Shown here: positions 55,574 to 64,000 of the stretch, one piece after another
How the letters are laid out: each line of letters starts with the position of its first letter
How positions within the stretch are numbered: position 1 is the stretch's first letter
From: Dyella_B humi
GTDB taxonomy: Bacteria; Pseudomonadota; Gammaproteobacteria; Xanthomonadales; Rhodanobacteraceae
Assembly: GCF_044904605.1 (NCBI RefSeq)
Contig: NZ_JADIKI010000023.1
Coordinates: 2,108,001-2,172,000 of the forward strand
Direction of reading: 5' to 3'
Length of the DNA: 64,000 nucleotides
Position numbers and translations under genes: made by a program
Notes under the pieces: model-generated
What the model saw: only the letters and a program-made list of their open reading frames with translations
Database searches by the model: none
Told to the model about the DNA's origin: nothing

Positions 55574-57136
55574 TCAATGATGGAGACGTTGAATCAGCGG
55601 TTCCAGGAAATCCCGATATCGCGGACTGCGTGCCGTATCGCCTCGAATGGGCTGGCGTACTTGCGCCGCACTGGCCGTGCTGTGTACATCGCGTTGTGTC
55701 TGGTGCGGCATGAGGCATGCCGCGTCGAAGGGCAGTTGGCAGAATGAAAGCAGCTGCCGGATCTGTGTTTCGGGGTCACGTACCAGCGTCTCGTAGGAAA
55801 GATCGAACCCGTGGCCCGGATAACGCTCCTGCCAGTAATCGGTGATGTGTTGGTAGTCGTTGTAGCAACTGGCCAGATCATCCAAGTCATAGCTGAAGTG
55901 GATACCTTCGCTAAACAACTGGCGGTAGCAGGCAAAACAGGTTTCGACCGGGTCGCGATGGCAGTTGATGATCTTGGCGCCCGGCAGCATTGCGCGGATG
56001 GCGCCGATCCATTGCCAGTTTTGCAGCCCTTTATCGGTGAAATAAGGGCGCTTGGCGCGCCAGCGGGTGGTGCGGGCAAGATAGCTCTTGCCTAAGCGCG
56101 CCCAATCCTCCGCCGTGGCATCTACTACCCAATGCGGGAAGTCCTTGCCGCGCCGTTTCGATTCATCGTCGAGAACCTGTGACAGGTCCGGGATCTCATT
56201 GGCGCCTTCCACCAGCGGGTGTGAGGCAAGGATGTGCTCAACCAAGGTCGATCCAGAGCGGGGCAAGCTGGCGATCAGGATCACCTCGTGCCCGAGGGTC
56301 GTATCGAGCGGTGCTGGCAACGGACGGCGGAATGATTCGACGATGGCGTCGATATGGGCGCGCTCCGCTGCAGCATCCCACTGAACCAACTGGCGTTTGA
56401 GTGCATTGGCCTCGCGCAATGCCTGAAAAGCACCGCTGTAGTCATGCTGGTCTTCCAGGGCTTTGTATAGACTGAAGCCGAGCGATACGCGCGAGTCGGG
56501 CGCAAGCTGCTGGTTTTGCAGAGCGCGATGGATCTGCTTGGCATCCATCAGCGTCAGCGACTCCGTCTTCAGATTGGCCAATGCGTGCCAGGCATGCGCC
56601 TGATCAGGCTGAAGGGCCAGCACTTTGCGGTATTCGGCGACCGCCTCCGCGATATTGCCGCGAATCGTGAAAATGTCCGCAAGCGTGATGCGTGCACTGA
56701 TATGCCGCTCATCCAGATCGAGGGCGCGTCGCAAAGCATCCGCGGCCTCGTCCAGTTGCCAGTGCAATTTCAGCGCTTTACCGAGGTTGTACCAGTTCGA
56801 TGCTTGCATGGGGGCCAGCTCCGTGGCGCGGCGCAGGCAAACAAACGCTTCTTCGGTCGCGCCAAAATCGTAAAGGGCGCCTCCTAGATTCGTGAGGATG
56901 TTCGGGTCATCAGGACGTTGCTGCGCAGCTTTGCGCATGTACTTGGCGGCGGTGTCATGGTCACCACGCATCTGACAGGCTATGCCGTACAGAAACTGCG
57001 CATTGGCAAAGCCAGGCGCCTCGGCCAGCACGCGTTTCAAGGGTTGCTCGGCCAAATCCGCGCGCCCTTGGGATAACGCCTTGCCGGCTTCGCTCAGCCA
57101 CTGGCTTGCTGCGGGAGAGAGGGAGGGAGGCGACAT
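55574..57136 (-). CDS. TPR-repeat sulfotransferase
   Basis: 520-aa protein. Residues about 10-215 form five or six tetratricopeptide repeats (for example DPNILTNLGGALYDFGATEEAF). Residues 285-515 are a sulfotransferase domain with the PAPS 5'-phosphosulfate loop LPRSGSTLVE (291-300) and the 3'-phosphate motif HRDPVETCFACYRQ (393-406). The domain resembles tyrosylprotein-type sulfotransferases; the acceptor is unknown and could be a protein or lipid of the envelope. It lacks a signal peptide. It starts divergent from the PiuC-like hydroxylase. Confidence 0.88.
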   Translation of the reverse strand: MSPPSLSPAASQWLSEAGKALSQGRADLAEQPLKRVLAEAPGFANAQFLYGIACQMRGDHDTAAKYMRKAAQQRPDDPNILTNLGGALYDFGATEEAFVCLRRATELAPMQASNWYNLGKALKLHWQLDEAADALRRALDLDERHISARITLADIFTIRGNIAEAVAEYRKVLALQPDQAHAWHALANLKTESLTLMDAKQIHRALQNQQLAPDSRVSLGFSLYKALEDQHDYSGAFQALREANALKRQLVQWDAAAERAHIDAIVESFRRPLPAPLDTTLGHEVILIASLPRSGSTLVEHILASHPLVEGANEIPDLSQVLDDESKRRGKDFPHWVVDATAEDWARLGKSYLARTTRWRAKRPYFTDKGLQNWQWIGAIRAMLPGAKIINCHRDPVETCFACYRQLFSEGIHFSYDLDDLASCYNDYQHITDYWQERYPGHGFDLSYETLVRDPETQIRQLLSFCQLPFDAACLMPHQTQRDVHSTASAAQVRQPIRGDTARSPRYRDFLEPLIQRLHH

Positions 57137-57286
57137 GGACTACCTGATGCGGATGGTTTCAGAATCGATGCCTAGTTTTGCATGTTCTTCACGGTAAAGA
57201 ACGGCCTTATGACGGCAGGCGTTCCGCTCCATCGGGTGTGCGATTACCATGGACGTCGTCATGCAACCTCATGAAGGGTTAGTGCC

Positions 57287-57961
57287 TTGATTCACTGTAT
57301 CCCCGCCGTTCTAGGTCCCGACGAGCTGGCTGCCATCCGGTCCAGACTGGAGAATGCCCCGTTTATGGATGGCGCCGGTACGGCCGGCTGGTCCGCGCGT
57401 GAGGTGAAGAAGAATCTGCAAGTGACGCCGGGGGCACCCGAATATGAGCAGATTGCACGCATTGTGCGTGAAGCCTTCATGCGCAGCGGTGAATTGCAGA
57501 CAGCGTTGCTGCCGGCGACAGCAACGCCGGTATTGTTCAACCGTTATAGACAAGGCATGGAATACGGTCCCCATGTGGATACGCCGGTCATGGGAAGCAT
57601 GAGCAATGCGATACGTAGCGATATTGCCATCACCATTTTTCTCTCCGACCCGCGAAGCTACGACGGCGGCGAGTTGACCGTATTCATGAATGGCATCAGC
57701 AGCCAGTTCAAACTTGAGGCGGGTGCCGCGATTGCTTACCCCGCCAACACCTTGCACCACGTAACACCGGTTACTCGCGGCGTGCGCGATGCGGCGATCC
57801 TCTGGGTACAAAGCCAGATACGCGATCCGGCGAAACGGGAGGTACTGTGGGATATGGAAAGCGCCAAGCGTTTGACTTTCCAACGTGAAGGCAAGAGCGA
57901 GACTTTCGACCTGATCAGCAAGTCCCGCGCGAACCTGATCCGCATGTGGGCGGAAACCTGA
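57287..57961 (+). CDS. piuC: PKHD-type Fe(II)/2-oxoglutarate hydroxylase (PiuC-like)
   Basis: 224-aa dioxygenase. The iron ligands are His96 and Asp98 (EYGPHVDTP) and His157 (NTLHHVTPV), with Arg167 (TRGVRDAAI) for 2-oxoglutarate. The layout FNRYRQGMEYG and the C-terminal tail match PiuC/YbiX proteins, which often sit beside TonB-dependent receptors. The only in-frame start is TTG 57287, preceded by AAGGG; no upstream in-frame ATG was found. The substrate is not known. Confidence 0.9.
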   Translation: MIHCIPAVLGPDELAAIRSRLENAPFMDGAGTAGWSAREVKKNLQVTPGAPEYEQIARIVREAFMRSGELQTALLPATATPVLFNRYRQGMEYGPHVDTPVMGSMSNAIRSDIAITIFLSDPRSYDGGELTVFMNGISSQFKLEAGAAIAYPANTLHHVTPVTRGVRDAAILWVQSQIRDPAKREVLWDMESAKRLTFQREGKSETFDLISKSRANLIRMWAET

Positions 57962-58113
57962 CGGAGGCCACACGTAAAAAGCGTGTCGGCTTTGCTGCGG
58001 CTATTGCGTGGCATCGAGCTGTGCCATGGCCGCCTCCCAACGTCATCGCATCCTCCGCACGCATCGCCAATACGCTCCGAAAATGCGCCGCCGCCGTTGC
58101 ATGGTCACCACAT

Positions 58114-59592
58114 CTATTTCGCTTCCGCACCGGCGTCCCACCCGCCGCCTAACGCTTGATACAGCGCTACGGTGTCGTTGTAGCGTTCGGCGATGGCCTG
58201 GATTTTGGCGATACGCGCTTGTTGATAGGCCTGCTCGGCGCTGAGCAGTGCCAGCGCGTTGACGGCGCCGAATTCCAGCTGTTGCTGGGTGAGGTCGCGC
58301 GTCTTGCGCGTGGCGGTCTCGGCTTGCGCGGCGGCGGCCAGCGCCTTGCTGTCTTCATCGAGTGCGTACAGCGTATCAGCGATATTCTGGAACGCGGTGA
58401 GCGCCACGTTGCGGTATTCCGCCTTGGCCTGATCCAGTGCCGCTTCGGCGGCGCGTTGATGGTGTTTTAGGGTGCCGAAATCGAACAAGGTTTGCGACAC
58501 GGTGCCGGTAAGACCCCAGAACAGGTTGTCGTCGGTGAACATGCGGCTGAACTGGGTGGAACTGCCGCCGTACTGTCCGGAGATCGAAAACTGCGGTAGC
58601 CGATTCGCCACGGCGATGCCGACTTCTGCGCTGGCGGCGTGCACCTGCGCTTCTGCAGCTAGCACGTCCGGACGTTGGCGGATGATTTGTGCTGGCAAAC
58701 TCAGCGGCAGGGTGGATGGCAACTGCAGCGTATCGAGATCAAGGTCAACGTTCCCGGCTTGCGAAGGCGGCTCGCCGATCAGCACGGCCAGCAAGTCGCG
58801 CGTCTGTTCAAGCTGCTTTTGCAAGGTGGGAAGGTTCTGTCTCGCTTGTGCGAGGGCGGCGGCTTGCGCGGCCACATCCAGACCGGTCGCTCCGCCCATC
58901 GCCTGCTGTTGTTGCAGGATGGAAAGCGCGCGCGCGTCGGCTTCGATCGTTGCTTGAGTTGCTGCGATCTGCGCGCGCAAGCTTGCTGCTTGTACGGCCG
59001 CGTTCACCACGTTGGCAGCAAGCGTGAGATACGTCGCGTCCAACTGATAACGCTGGATGTCGGCCTGCGCGCTAAGCGACTCCACTGTACGACGATTCAA
59101 GCCGAACACATCGGGCACGTAACCCACACTCAATTGCGCGGTATGCAAGGTGTAATAGGTTTGCCCCGAGGTGAGCGTAGGCGAGATCGTGCCCACCGCA
59201 TTCCGCTGGCGCGAAGGTGAGTAGCTCGCCTGCAAGGTTGGGAAATAACTCGCGCGTTGCGCGGCGACGTCTTCCTTCGCTTGACGCAGTGCTGCCTGCG
59301 CAGCGTCGATGGTGGGATTGTGAGCGCGCGCGCGTTCGACCAGATCGTTCAAGGAGGGGGAGTTGAACGCATGCCACCAGTCGCGCGGCACGGATTCGCC
59401 TTGTGTGAATCGCTGGGCATCGTTCGTGTCCGCTGTGCCGATGCTGGACGGCATCGGCGCGCGCGTGAGGCTGTCCGGAGATGGCGTGCTGGGGCGATGA
59501 TAGTCCGGTCCCACCGCACAGCTGGCAACAAGCGTAGCGAGCACGAAGATGCCGACACGCCGGCCGCACGTAGCGAGCAAGCGCCTGCTCAT
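58114..59592 (-). CDS. Outer membrane factor lipoprotein of an RND efflux system
   Basis: 492-aa TolC-family protein (NodT/OprM-like). Its lipoprotein signal peptide has the lipobox LVASC (residues 21-25), followed by VGPDYHRPS, the usual start of the mature protein. Two similar halves of long coiled-coil helices and short barrel strands follow. It completes the adaptor-pump-channel chain. The start ATG at 59592 overlaps the stop of the pump gene as ATGA. Confidence 0.92.
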   Translation of the reverse strand: MSRRLLATCGRRVGIFVLATLVASCAVGPDYHRPSTPSPDSLTRAPMPSSIGTADTNDAQRFTQGESVPRDWWHAFNSPSLNDLVERARAHNPTIDAAQAALRQAKEDVAAQRASYFPTLQASYSPSRQRNAVGTISPTLTSGQTYYTLHTAQLSVGYVPDVFGLNRRTVESLSAQADIQRYQLDATYLTLAANVVNAAVQAASLRAQIAATQATIEADARALSILQQQQAMGGATGLDVAAQAAALAQARQNLPTLQKQLEQTRDLLAVLIGEPPSQAGNVDLDLDTLQLPSTLPLSLPAQIIRQRPDVLAAEAQVHAASAEVGIAVANRLPQFSISGQYGGSSTQFSRMFTDDNLFWGLTGTVSQTLFDFGTLKHHQRAAEAALDQAKAEYRNVALTAFQNIADTLYALDEDSKALAAAAQAETATRKTRDLTQQQLEFGAVNALALLSAEQAYQQARIAKIQAIAERYNDTVALYQALGGGWDAGAEAK

Positions 59593-62500
59593 GCCGCACC
59601 TCCTTCCTGACCTGCAAGGCGCTGCCGCCGCGCGCGGCGTGCCTGCGACCATTCCACCACCATCACCTGTAAGGCCGGTGCCACGATCAGCAGCATGATC
59701 GGCCCCAGCAGCATGCCGCCCACCACTACCGTGGCCAGCGGGCGCTGTACCTGGCTGCCAATGCCGTGGGAGATGGCCGCAGGGAGCAGGCCAATGCACG
59801 CCGAAAGCGCGGTCATCAGCATGGGACGCATGCGTTGCTCTGCCGCCAGGTACATCGCCTCCATCGGCGACTTGCCTTCGAACAGTAGATGATTGAAGTA
59901 GGTGATGACCAGAATGCCATTCATCACCGACACTCCGAACAGCGACACGAAACCGATCGCCGCCGATACGCTGAGATTCAAGCCCGACAGATACAGCGCG
60001 ATGATGCCGCCGGCAATGGAAAAGGGAATCGCCGCCAGCGTCAGCAGACTGTCGCGCATCGAATTGAACAGAGTGAACAGCAACGCAAGAATCAGCCCGA
60101 TGGCGATCGGCAGCACCACCGCCAGCCGCTGCTTGGCTTGCTGCATGTCGGAAAATTCGCCGGCCCAGGACAGGTGATAGCCGCTAGGTAGCTTTACGTT
60201 CTGGGCGATGCGCCGCTGCGCTTCTTCCACGGTGCTGCCAAGATCACGATCGCGCACGCTGAATTTCACGGGTATGTAGCGGTCGTTGCGCTCGTGATAG
60301 ATGTAGGAAGCGCCGGTATCCAGCGTGATGTTCGCCACTTCGCGCAATGGCAGGTAGGCGGTATTACCTGCGGAGTTCGTATAGCCGACCATGATGTTGC
60401 CGATGGCATCGATGCTGGATCGATACTGCGGAGACAGTCGCACCATCAGCGCAAATTGCTTTTCGCCTTCCTGCACGGTGGTGGCCTGGGCGCCGGCCAG
60501 CGCGGCCTGGACCACCGTGTTGATGTCGCCAGTGTTGAGGCCGTAACGTGCGGCCTTCGCTCGATCGATGGTGATATTGAGATTGGGCTGGCCCAACACG
60601 TGGAACACACCCAGATCCTGCACGCCCCGCACCTGCTGCATCTGGTGCATCACCTCGTCGGCGAGCTTTTCCAGTTCACCGAGATCCGGTCCGAGAATCT
60701 TCACGGCATTGGCGCCTTTCACACCAGACAGCGCCTCTTCCACGTTGTCCTGAATGTACTGCGAGAAGTTGAAGCCCACGCCGGGGAATTCAGCTGCGAA
60801 TTCCTTCTGCAGTGCGGCGACCAGCTTGGCCTTGCTGTCGCCGGGAGGCCAATCGCTTTCCGGCTTCAATGGTACGAACAGTTCCACGTTGTAGAAGCCA
60901 GCCGCGTCGCTGCCATCATCCGGGCGGCCGTGTTGCGACACCACGGTGATCACTTCCGGATGCGACTTGAGGATATGCCGCATGCCGTCAACCATCTTCA
61001 TGCCGGCTTCCAGCGAAATGGTCGGTGGCATGCTGGCACGAATCCACAGGTTGCCTTCCTCCAGTGAGGGCAGGAATTCGGTACCGATGCGCGGTACCAA
61101 CAATCCGGCCAGCAGCAGAAAGCCGAGCCCGAGCCCTACCGTCAGCTTGCGCCTGCGCAATGCCCAGCGCAGGATCGGCGAATAGATGCCGCGTATCGCG
61201 CGCACGAATACCGTCTCGACTTCCTTCACATGCAATGGCAATAGCAGCGAGGCGAGCACAGGCGTCACCGTGAAGGTGGCGAGCAGCGCGCCCGATAGCG
61301 CATAGGCATAGGTGCGCGCCATCGGATTGAATATCTGGCCTTCCACACCCTGCATGGTGAACAGCGGAATGAACGCTGCGACCGTAATAGCGGACGAGAA
61401 CAGTACCGCGCGATCCACTTGTAACGCGCTCACGTAAAGCATTCGGACGCGATCCGTCCAGCCATGGCTGCCGGAACCGGTGGGGCCGGCGCCGCCGCGG
61501 CTTTCCGCGTAGTAATGCAGCAGTTCCTTGCGCTCCGTTTCGCTCTTTTGCAGGTTGCGGAAGATGTTCTCGATCATGATCACCGCCGAGTCGACGATGA
61601 TGCCGAAATCAACCGCACCCACCGAAAGCAGGTTGGCCGAATCGCCGCACAGCACCAGGATGATGATGCTGAAGAACAGGGCGACGGGAATGTTCGCGCT
61701 CACGATCAGCGCGCTGCGCAGGTCACCCAGGAAAATCCACTGGATGAGGAACACCAGCAGGCAGCCGAACAACAGGTTGTGCAGCACCGTGTGCGTGGTG
61801 ACCGCCACCAGCGTGGATCGATCGTAGAACGATACGACCTTCACCCCGGGCGGCAATGTGCCGTCGTGATTGAGCCGGTCCACTTCGTCTTTGACGCGCG
61901 TGATGACGTCGCTGGTGTGCTCGGTAGGATTCATCACCACGATGCCGGTCACCACATCGCTCTGATCGTCGCGACCGCCCTTGCCCAGGCGCGGCGCGGT
62001 GCCGACTGATACATCGGCGATATCCTTCACCAACACCGGCGTGCCGTTGTTCTGCGACAAGACCACATGCTTGATGTCGTCGGTATCGGCTACTAAACCG
62101 ACGCCGCGCACGTTCACCGATTGCTGGCCCAGATTGAGCGTGCGCCCGCCAACGTTTTCATTGGCATTGCCGAGCGCGGTGATGAGCTGCGGCAGGGTGA
62201 TCTTGTAGCCTTCCAGTTTCGGCATGTCGACGTCGACATGGTATTCCTTGGTGGTGCCACCCCACGTCACCACTTGACCTACACCGGGTACTGACAGCAG
62301 GCGATGTGACACTACCCAGTCCTGCAGCGTGCGCAGATTGGTGAGGCCAAAATGCGGTGGCCCAACCACCTGGTAGCGAAAAATTTCGCCGACCAGACTC
62401 GATGCCTGAATCTGCGGCTGCTGATTGTTGGGCAGGTTGACGTTCTGCTGCAGATTGATCGCGGTACGCGTATAGGCGAAGTTGTAATCGACACCATATT

Positions 62501-62792
62501 TGAAGGTGACGCGAACGAACGACAAACCATAGAACGAGGTAGAGCGGATGTTGTCCACTCCCGGAGTCGTCGCCACGCCCAACTCCATCGGGCGCGTGTA
62601 GAGCCGCTCCATCTCTTCAGCCGACAGGCCCGGTGCCTGCGCAGTAATTTCCAGAATCACCGGCGCCGGATTGGGATACGCCTCGATGTTGAGCTTGCTG
62701 TACGCCATCAGGCCCGCGGCCAGAAACGCCAGCAGGGCCATGATCACGACGGAGCGTCGGGAAAGCGCAAAAGCGATGAGGGCTCGTAGCAC
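59589..62792 (-). CDS. czcA: RND heavy-metal efflux pump (CzcA/CusA-like)
   Basis: 1067-aa inner-membrane pump with 12 transmembrane helices and two large periplasmic loops. The TM4 proton relay reads DFGIIVDSAVIMIEN, with Asp, Asp and Glu as in CzcA (divalent cations). CusA-type monovalent pumps differ here, so zinc, cobalt, cadmium or nickel are more likely than copper or silver. The second loop, RPDDGSDAAGFYNVELFVPL, is typical of HME-RND pumps. It starts at GTG 62792 with a weak ribosome binding site, 70 nt after the adaptor gene. Confidence 0.92.
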   Translation of the reverse strand: MLRALIAFALSRRSVVIMALLAFLAAGLMAYSKLNIEAYPNPAPVILEITAQAPGLSAEEMERLYTRPMELGVATTPGVDNIRSTSFYGLSFVRVTFKYGVDYNFAYTRTAINLQQNVNLPNNQQPQIQASSLVGEIFRYQVVGPPHFGLTNLRTLQDWVVSHRLLSVPGVGQVVTWGGTTKEYHVDVDMPKLEGYKITLPQLITALGNANENVGGRTLNLGQQSVNVRGVGLVADTDDIKHVVLSQNNGTPVLVKDIADVSVGTAPRLGKGGRDDQSDVVTGIVVMNPTEHTSDVITRVKDEVDRLNHDGTLPPGVKVVSFYDRSTLVAVTTHTVLHNLLFGCLLVFLIQWIFLGDLRSALIVSANIPVALFFSIIILVLCGDSANLLSVGAVDFGIIVDSAVIMIENIFRNLQKSETERKELLHYYAESRGGAGPTGSGSHGWTDRVRMLYVSALQVDRAVLFSSAITVAAFIPLFTMQGVEGQIFNPMARTYAYALSGALLATFTVTPVLASLLLPLHVKEVETVFVRAIRGIYSPILRWALRRRKLTVGLGLGFLLLAGLLVPRIGTEFLPSLEEGNLWIRASMPPTISLEAGMKMVDGMRHILKSHPEVITVVSQHGRPDDGSDAAGFYNVELFVPLKPESDWPPGDSKAKLVAALQKEFAAEFPGVGFNFSQYIQDNVEEALSGVKGANAVKILGPDLGELEKLADEVMHQMQQVRGVQDLGVFHVLGQPNLNITIDRAKAARYGLNTGDINTVVQAALAGAQATTVQEGEKQFALMVRLSPQYRSSIDAIGNIMVGYTNSAGNTAYLPLREVANITLDTGASYIYHERNDRYIPVKFSVRDRDLGSTVEEAQRRIAQNVKLPSGYHLSWAGEFSDMQQAKQRLAVVLPIAIGLILALLFTLFNSMRDSLLTLAAIPFSIAGGIIALYLSGLNLSVSAAIGFVSLFGVSVMNGILVITYFNHLLFEGKSPMEAMYLAAEQRMRPMLMTALSACIGLLPAAISHGIGSQVQRPLATVVVGGMLLGPIMLLIVAPALQVMVVEWSQARRARRQRLAGQEGGAA

Positions 62793-62862
62793 GGTGCTGT
62801 CTTATCTGGAGGGTTTTGTCGTCCCTCTCCCCGAGGAGGAGGGATGCTAAGCGCGAGGGGCG

Positions 62863-64000
62863 CTAATCATCATCCGGCTGCTGCGCCAGCATGTTGTCGA
62901 GGAACAGCGCGCCTTCGCCAGCGACGCGCTCACCGGCTTTCAGCCCGTCAAGAATCTGAGTCACGCCTTGTTGGCGCTTGCCTATCTTGACGATGCGCTG
63001 CTCGAAGCGACGGCCGTCTTGCGTGACGTACACCATCATGGTGCCGTCGCCTTCGCGTACTACGCCGTCTTCGGGCACGGCCGGCGACTGCTCCGGTATC
63101 GCGGTCTGTACCGCGGCGTTGACCAGCATCTGCGGGCGAAGAACGCGATCCGGATTGGGAATATCCGCGCGCACCATCACGGTATGCGTGTTGGGATCGA
63201 CCGAGCTGGCGATGTAACTCACTTCACCATGCAGTGTACGGCCGGGCAGTGCCGGTAGGGAGATCGAGAGCGGTTGATGCAGCTTCAACGCGGCGGCATC
63301 GTCCTCGGGCATGTTCGCCACCATCCACACGCTTGACAGGTCGGCCACGGTGAAGGGAACCGGCGAATTGCCGGGTTGCACCAGGTCGCCTACGGCGAGC
63401 GAACGGTTGGCCACCAAGCCGTCGAACGGACTCAGGATGTGCAGTTCGTCATCTACCTTGCGCGTGGCTAACAGGCGATCGATATCCGCCTCGCTCTTGC
63501 CGAACAGCAGCACCGTTTTACGCGCAGCGAGGTAATTGGCTTCGGCGGTTTGTTCATCGGACAAAGCCTGTTCCACGTCCTTCTGCGCACTGGCCTGGAT
63601 AGGCAGCATCTTTTGTGCGCGAACCAGCGTCTTGCGGTTTAGCGTGAGTACGCCATCGGCAGCTAGCAATGTGGATTCTGCTTGCAGCAAATCGGAGCTG
63701 GCGATGGTGAACAACACTTGCCCCTTGCGCACCGTATCGCCTTCTTCCGCCGCTATGCTCGCTACGCGACCGGTATACGGGCTGGAGATCTGGGCAATGC
63801 GACCTTGATCGTAGTCGATGTAACCGACAGCCCCGCGCCAGGTATCGAAGGCGTGCTTACCCACTTCGATGACCGCAACCTGCTTGGCCTGCGTGTCGGT
63901 GAGGGTGACGCTGTGCGTGTCGGTGCCGGCGTTGGGTGTCGGTGCTGACGGTTCGCGATGGGCGAGCCAGACATAGCCGATGCCCACGACAACGGCGGCG
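62863..64000 (-). CDS. czcB: RND efflux periplasmic adaptor subunit (partial at the right edge)
   Basis: At least 379 residues, open to the edge of the window; the true start lies outside. An N-terminal hydrophobic anchor (AVVVGIGYVWLA) is followed by the lipoyl/hairpin part (YTGRVASIAAEEGDTVRKGQVLFTIASSDL), a coiled-coil hairpin and beta-barrel (SPFDGLVANRSLAVGDLVQ) and a membrane-proximal domain. It would bridge the pump and outer-membrane factor. A short imperfect CCCTC/GAGGG hairpin lies in the 70-bp gap before the pump gene. Confidence 0.92.
   Translation of the reverse strand, partial: AAVVVGIGYVWLAHREPSAPTPNAGTDTHSVTLTDTQAKQVAVIEVGKHAFDTWRGAVGYIDYDQGRIAQISSPYTGRVASIAAEEGDTVRKGQVLFTIASSDLLQAESTLLAADGVLTLNRKTLVRAQKMLPIQASAQKDVEQALSDEQTAEANYLAARKTVLLFGKSEADIDRLLATRKVDDELHILSPFDGLVANRSLAVGDLVQPGNSPVPFTVADLSSVWMVANMPEDDAAALKLHQPLSISLPALPGRTLHGEVSYIASSVDPNTHTVMVRADIPNPDRVLRPQMLVNAAVQTAIPEQSPAVPEDGVVREGDGTMMVYVTQDGRRFEQRIVKIGKRQQGVTQILDGLKAGERVAGEGALFLDNMLAQQPDDD

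Overview
The window is a 64 kb stretch of a gammaproteobacterial chromosome of high GC content. The 16S rRNA and the set of housekeeping genes point to Xanthomonadales, family Rhodanobacteraceae, close to Dyella. Supporting traits are a short adenylate kinase, a PPi-dependent phosphofructokinase beside a proton-pumping pyrophosphatase, a metX-metB-hom operon behind a SAM-I riboswitch, and many TonB/RND-type envelope genes. The taxon call is by eye, not by search.

Layout. 1-2640: tail of a HAF-repeat protein, then a convergent, 9-bp-overlapping pair of a class I terpene synthase and a divergent polyprenyl diphosphate synthase, both lower in GC than their surroundings. 2800-8560: pyrophosphate and nucleotide core genes (hppA, pfp, adk) and the murein recycling ligase mpl. 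8590-12440: an ABC-2 type exporter pair, a LON-domain protein and a short-chain dehydrogenase. 12700-19550: the most striking locus, a complete six-gene operon with the order and architecture of the Fap functional amyloid system (fapA-B-C-D-E-F, minus strand). It starts from a near-consensus sigma-54 promoter and ends against a convergent sigma-54 activator gene. 19800-24360: argD, a glyoxalase-family gene, hemL with a voltage-gated-type ion channel, rubredoxin and a 55-aa small gene. 24500-30150: a full rRNA operon (16S, tRNA-Ile, tRNA-Ala, 23S, 5S) with promoters and terminator.

30200-38110 is a sulfur amino acid region. It holds an inverted, decayed copy of part of a cysteine synthase gene, the intact cysteine synthase, and a regulatory stack made of a palindromic operator, a sigma-70 promoter, a SAM-I riboswitch and an SD-sequestering hairpin. 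These precede metX-metB-hom; an amino acid permease and metF follow. 38140-51950 is mostly housekeeping: ilvE, priA (with a cluster of perfect DnaA boxes upstream), a MATE exporter, sppA, an ABC ATPase, small exported proteins, DegV and a short AMP nucleosidase. 52280-57960 has an Oar-like TonB-dependent receptor, a TPR-sulfotransferase and a PiuC-like Fe(II)/2-oxoglutarate hydroxylase. 58110-64000 is an RND metal-efflux tripartite operon (adaptor-pump-outer membrane factor) that runs off the right edge.

Family assignments rest on motifs and gene order read by eye. No database search was possible.
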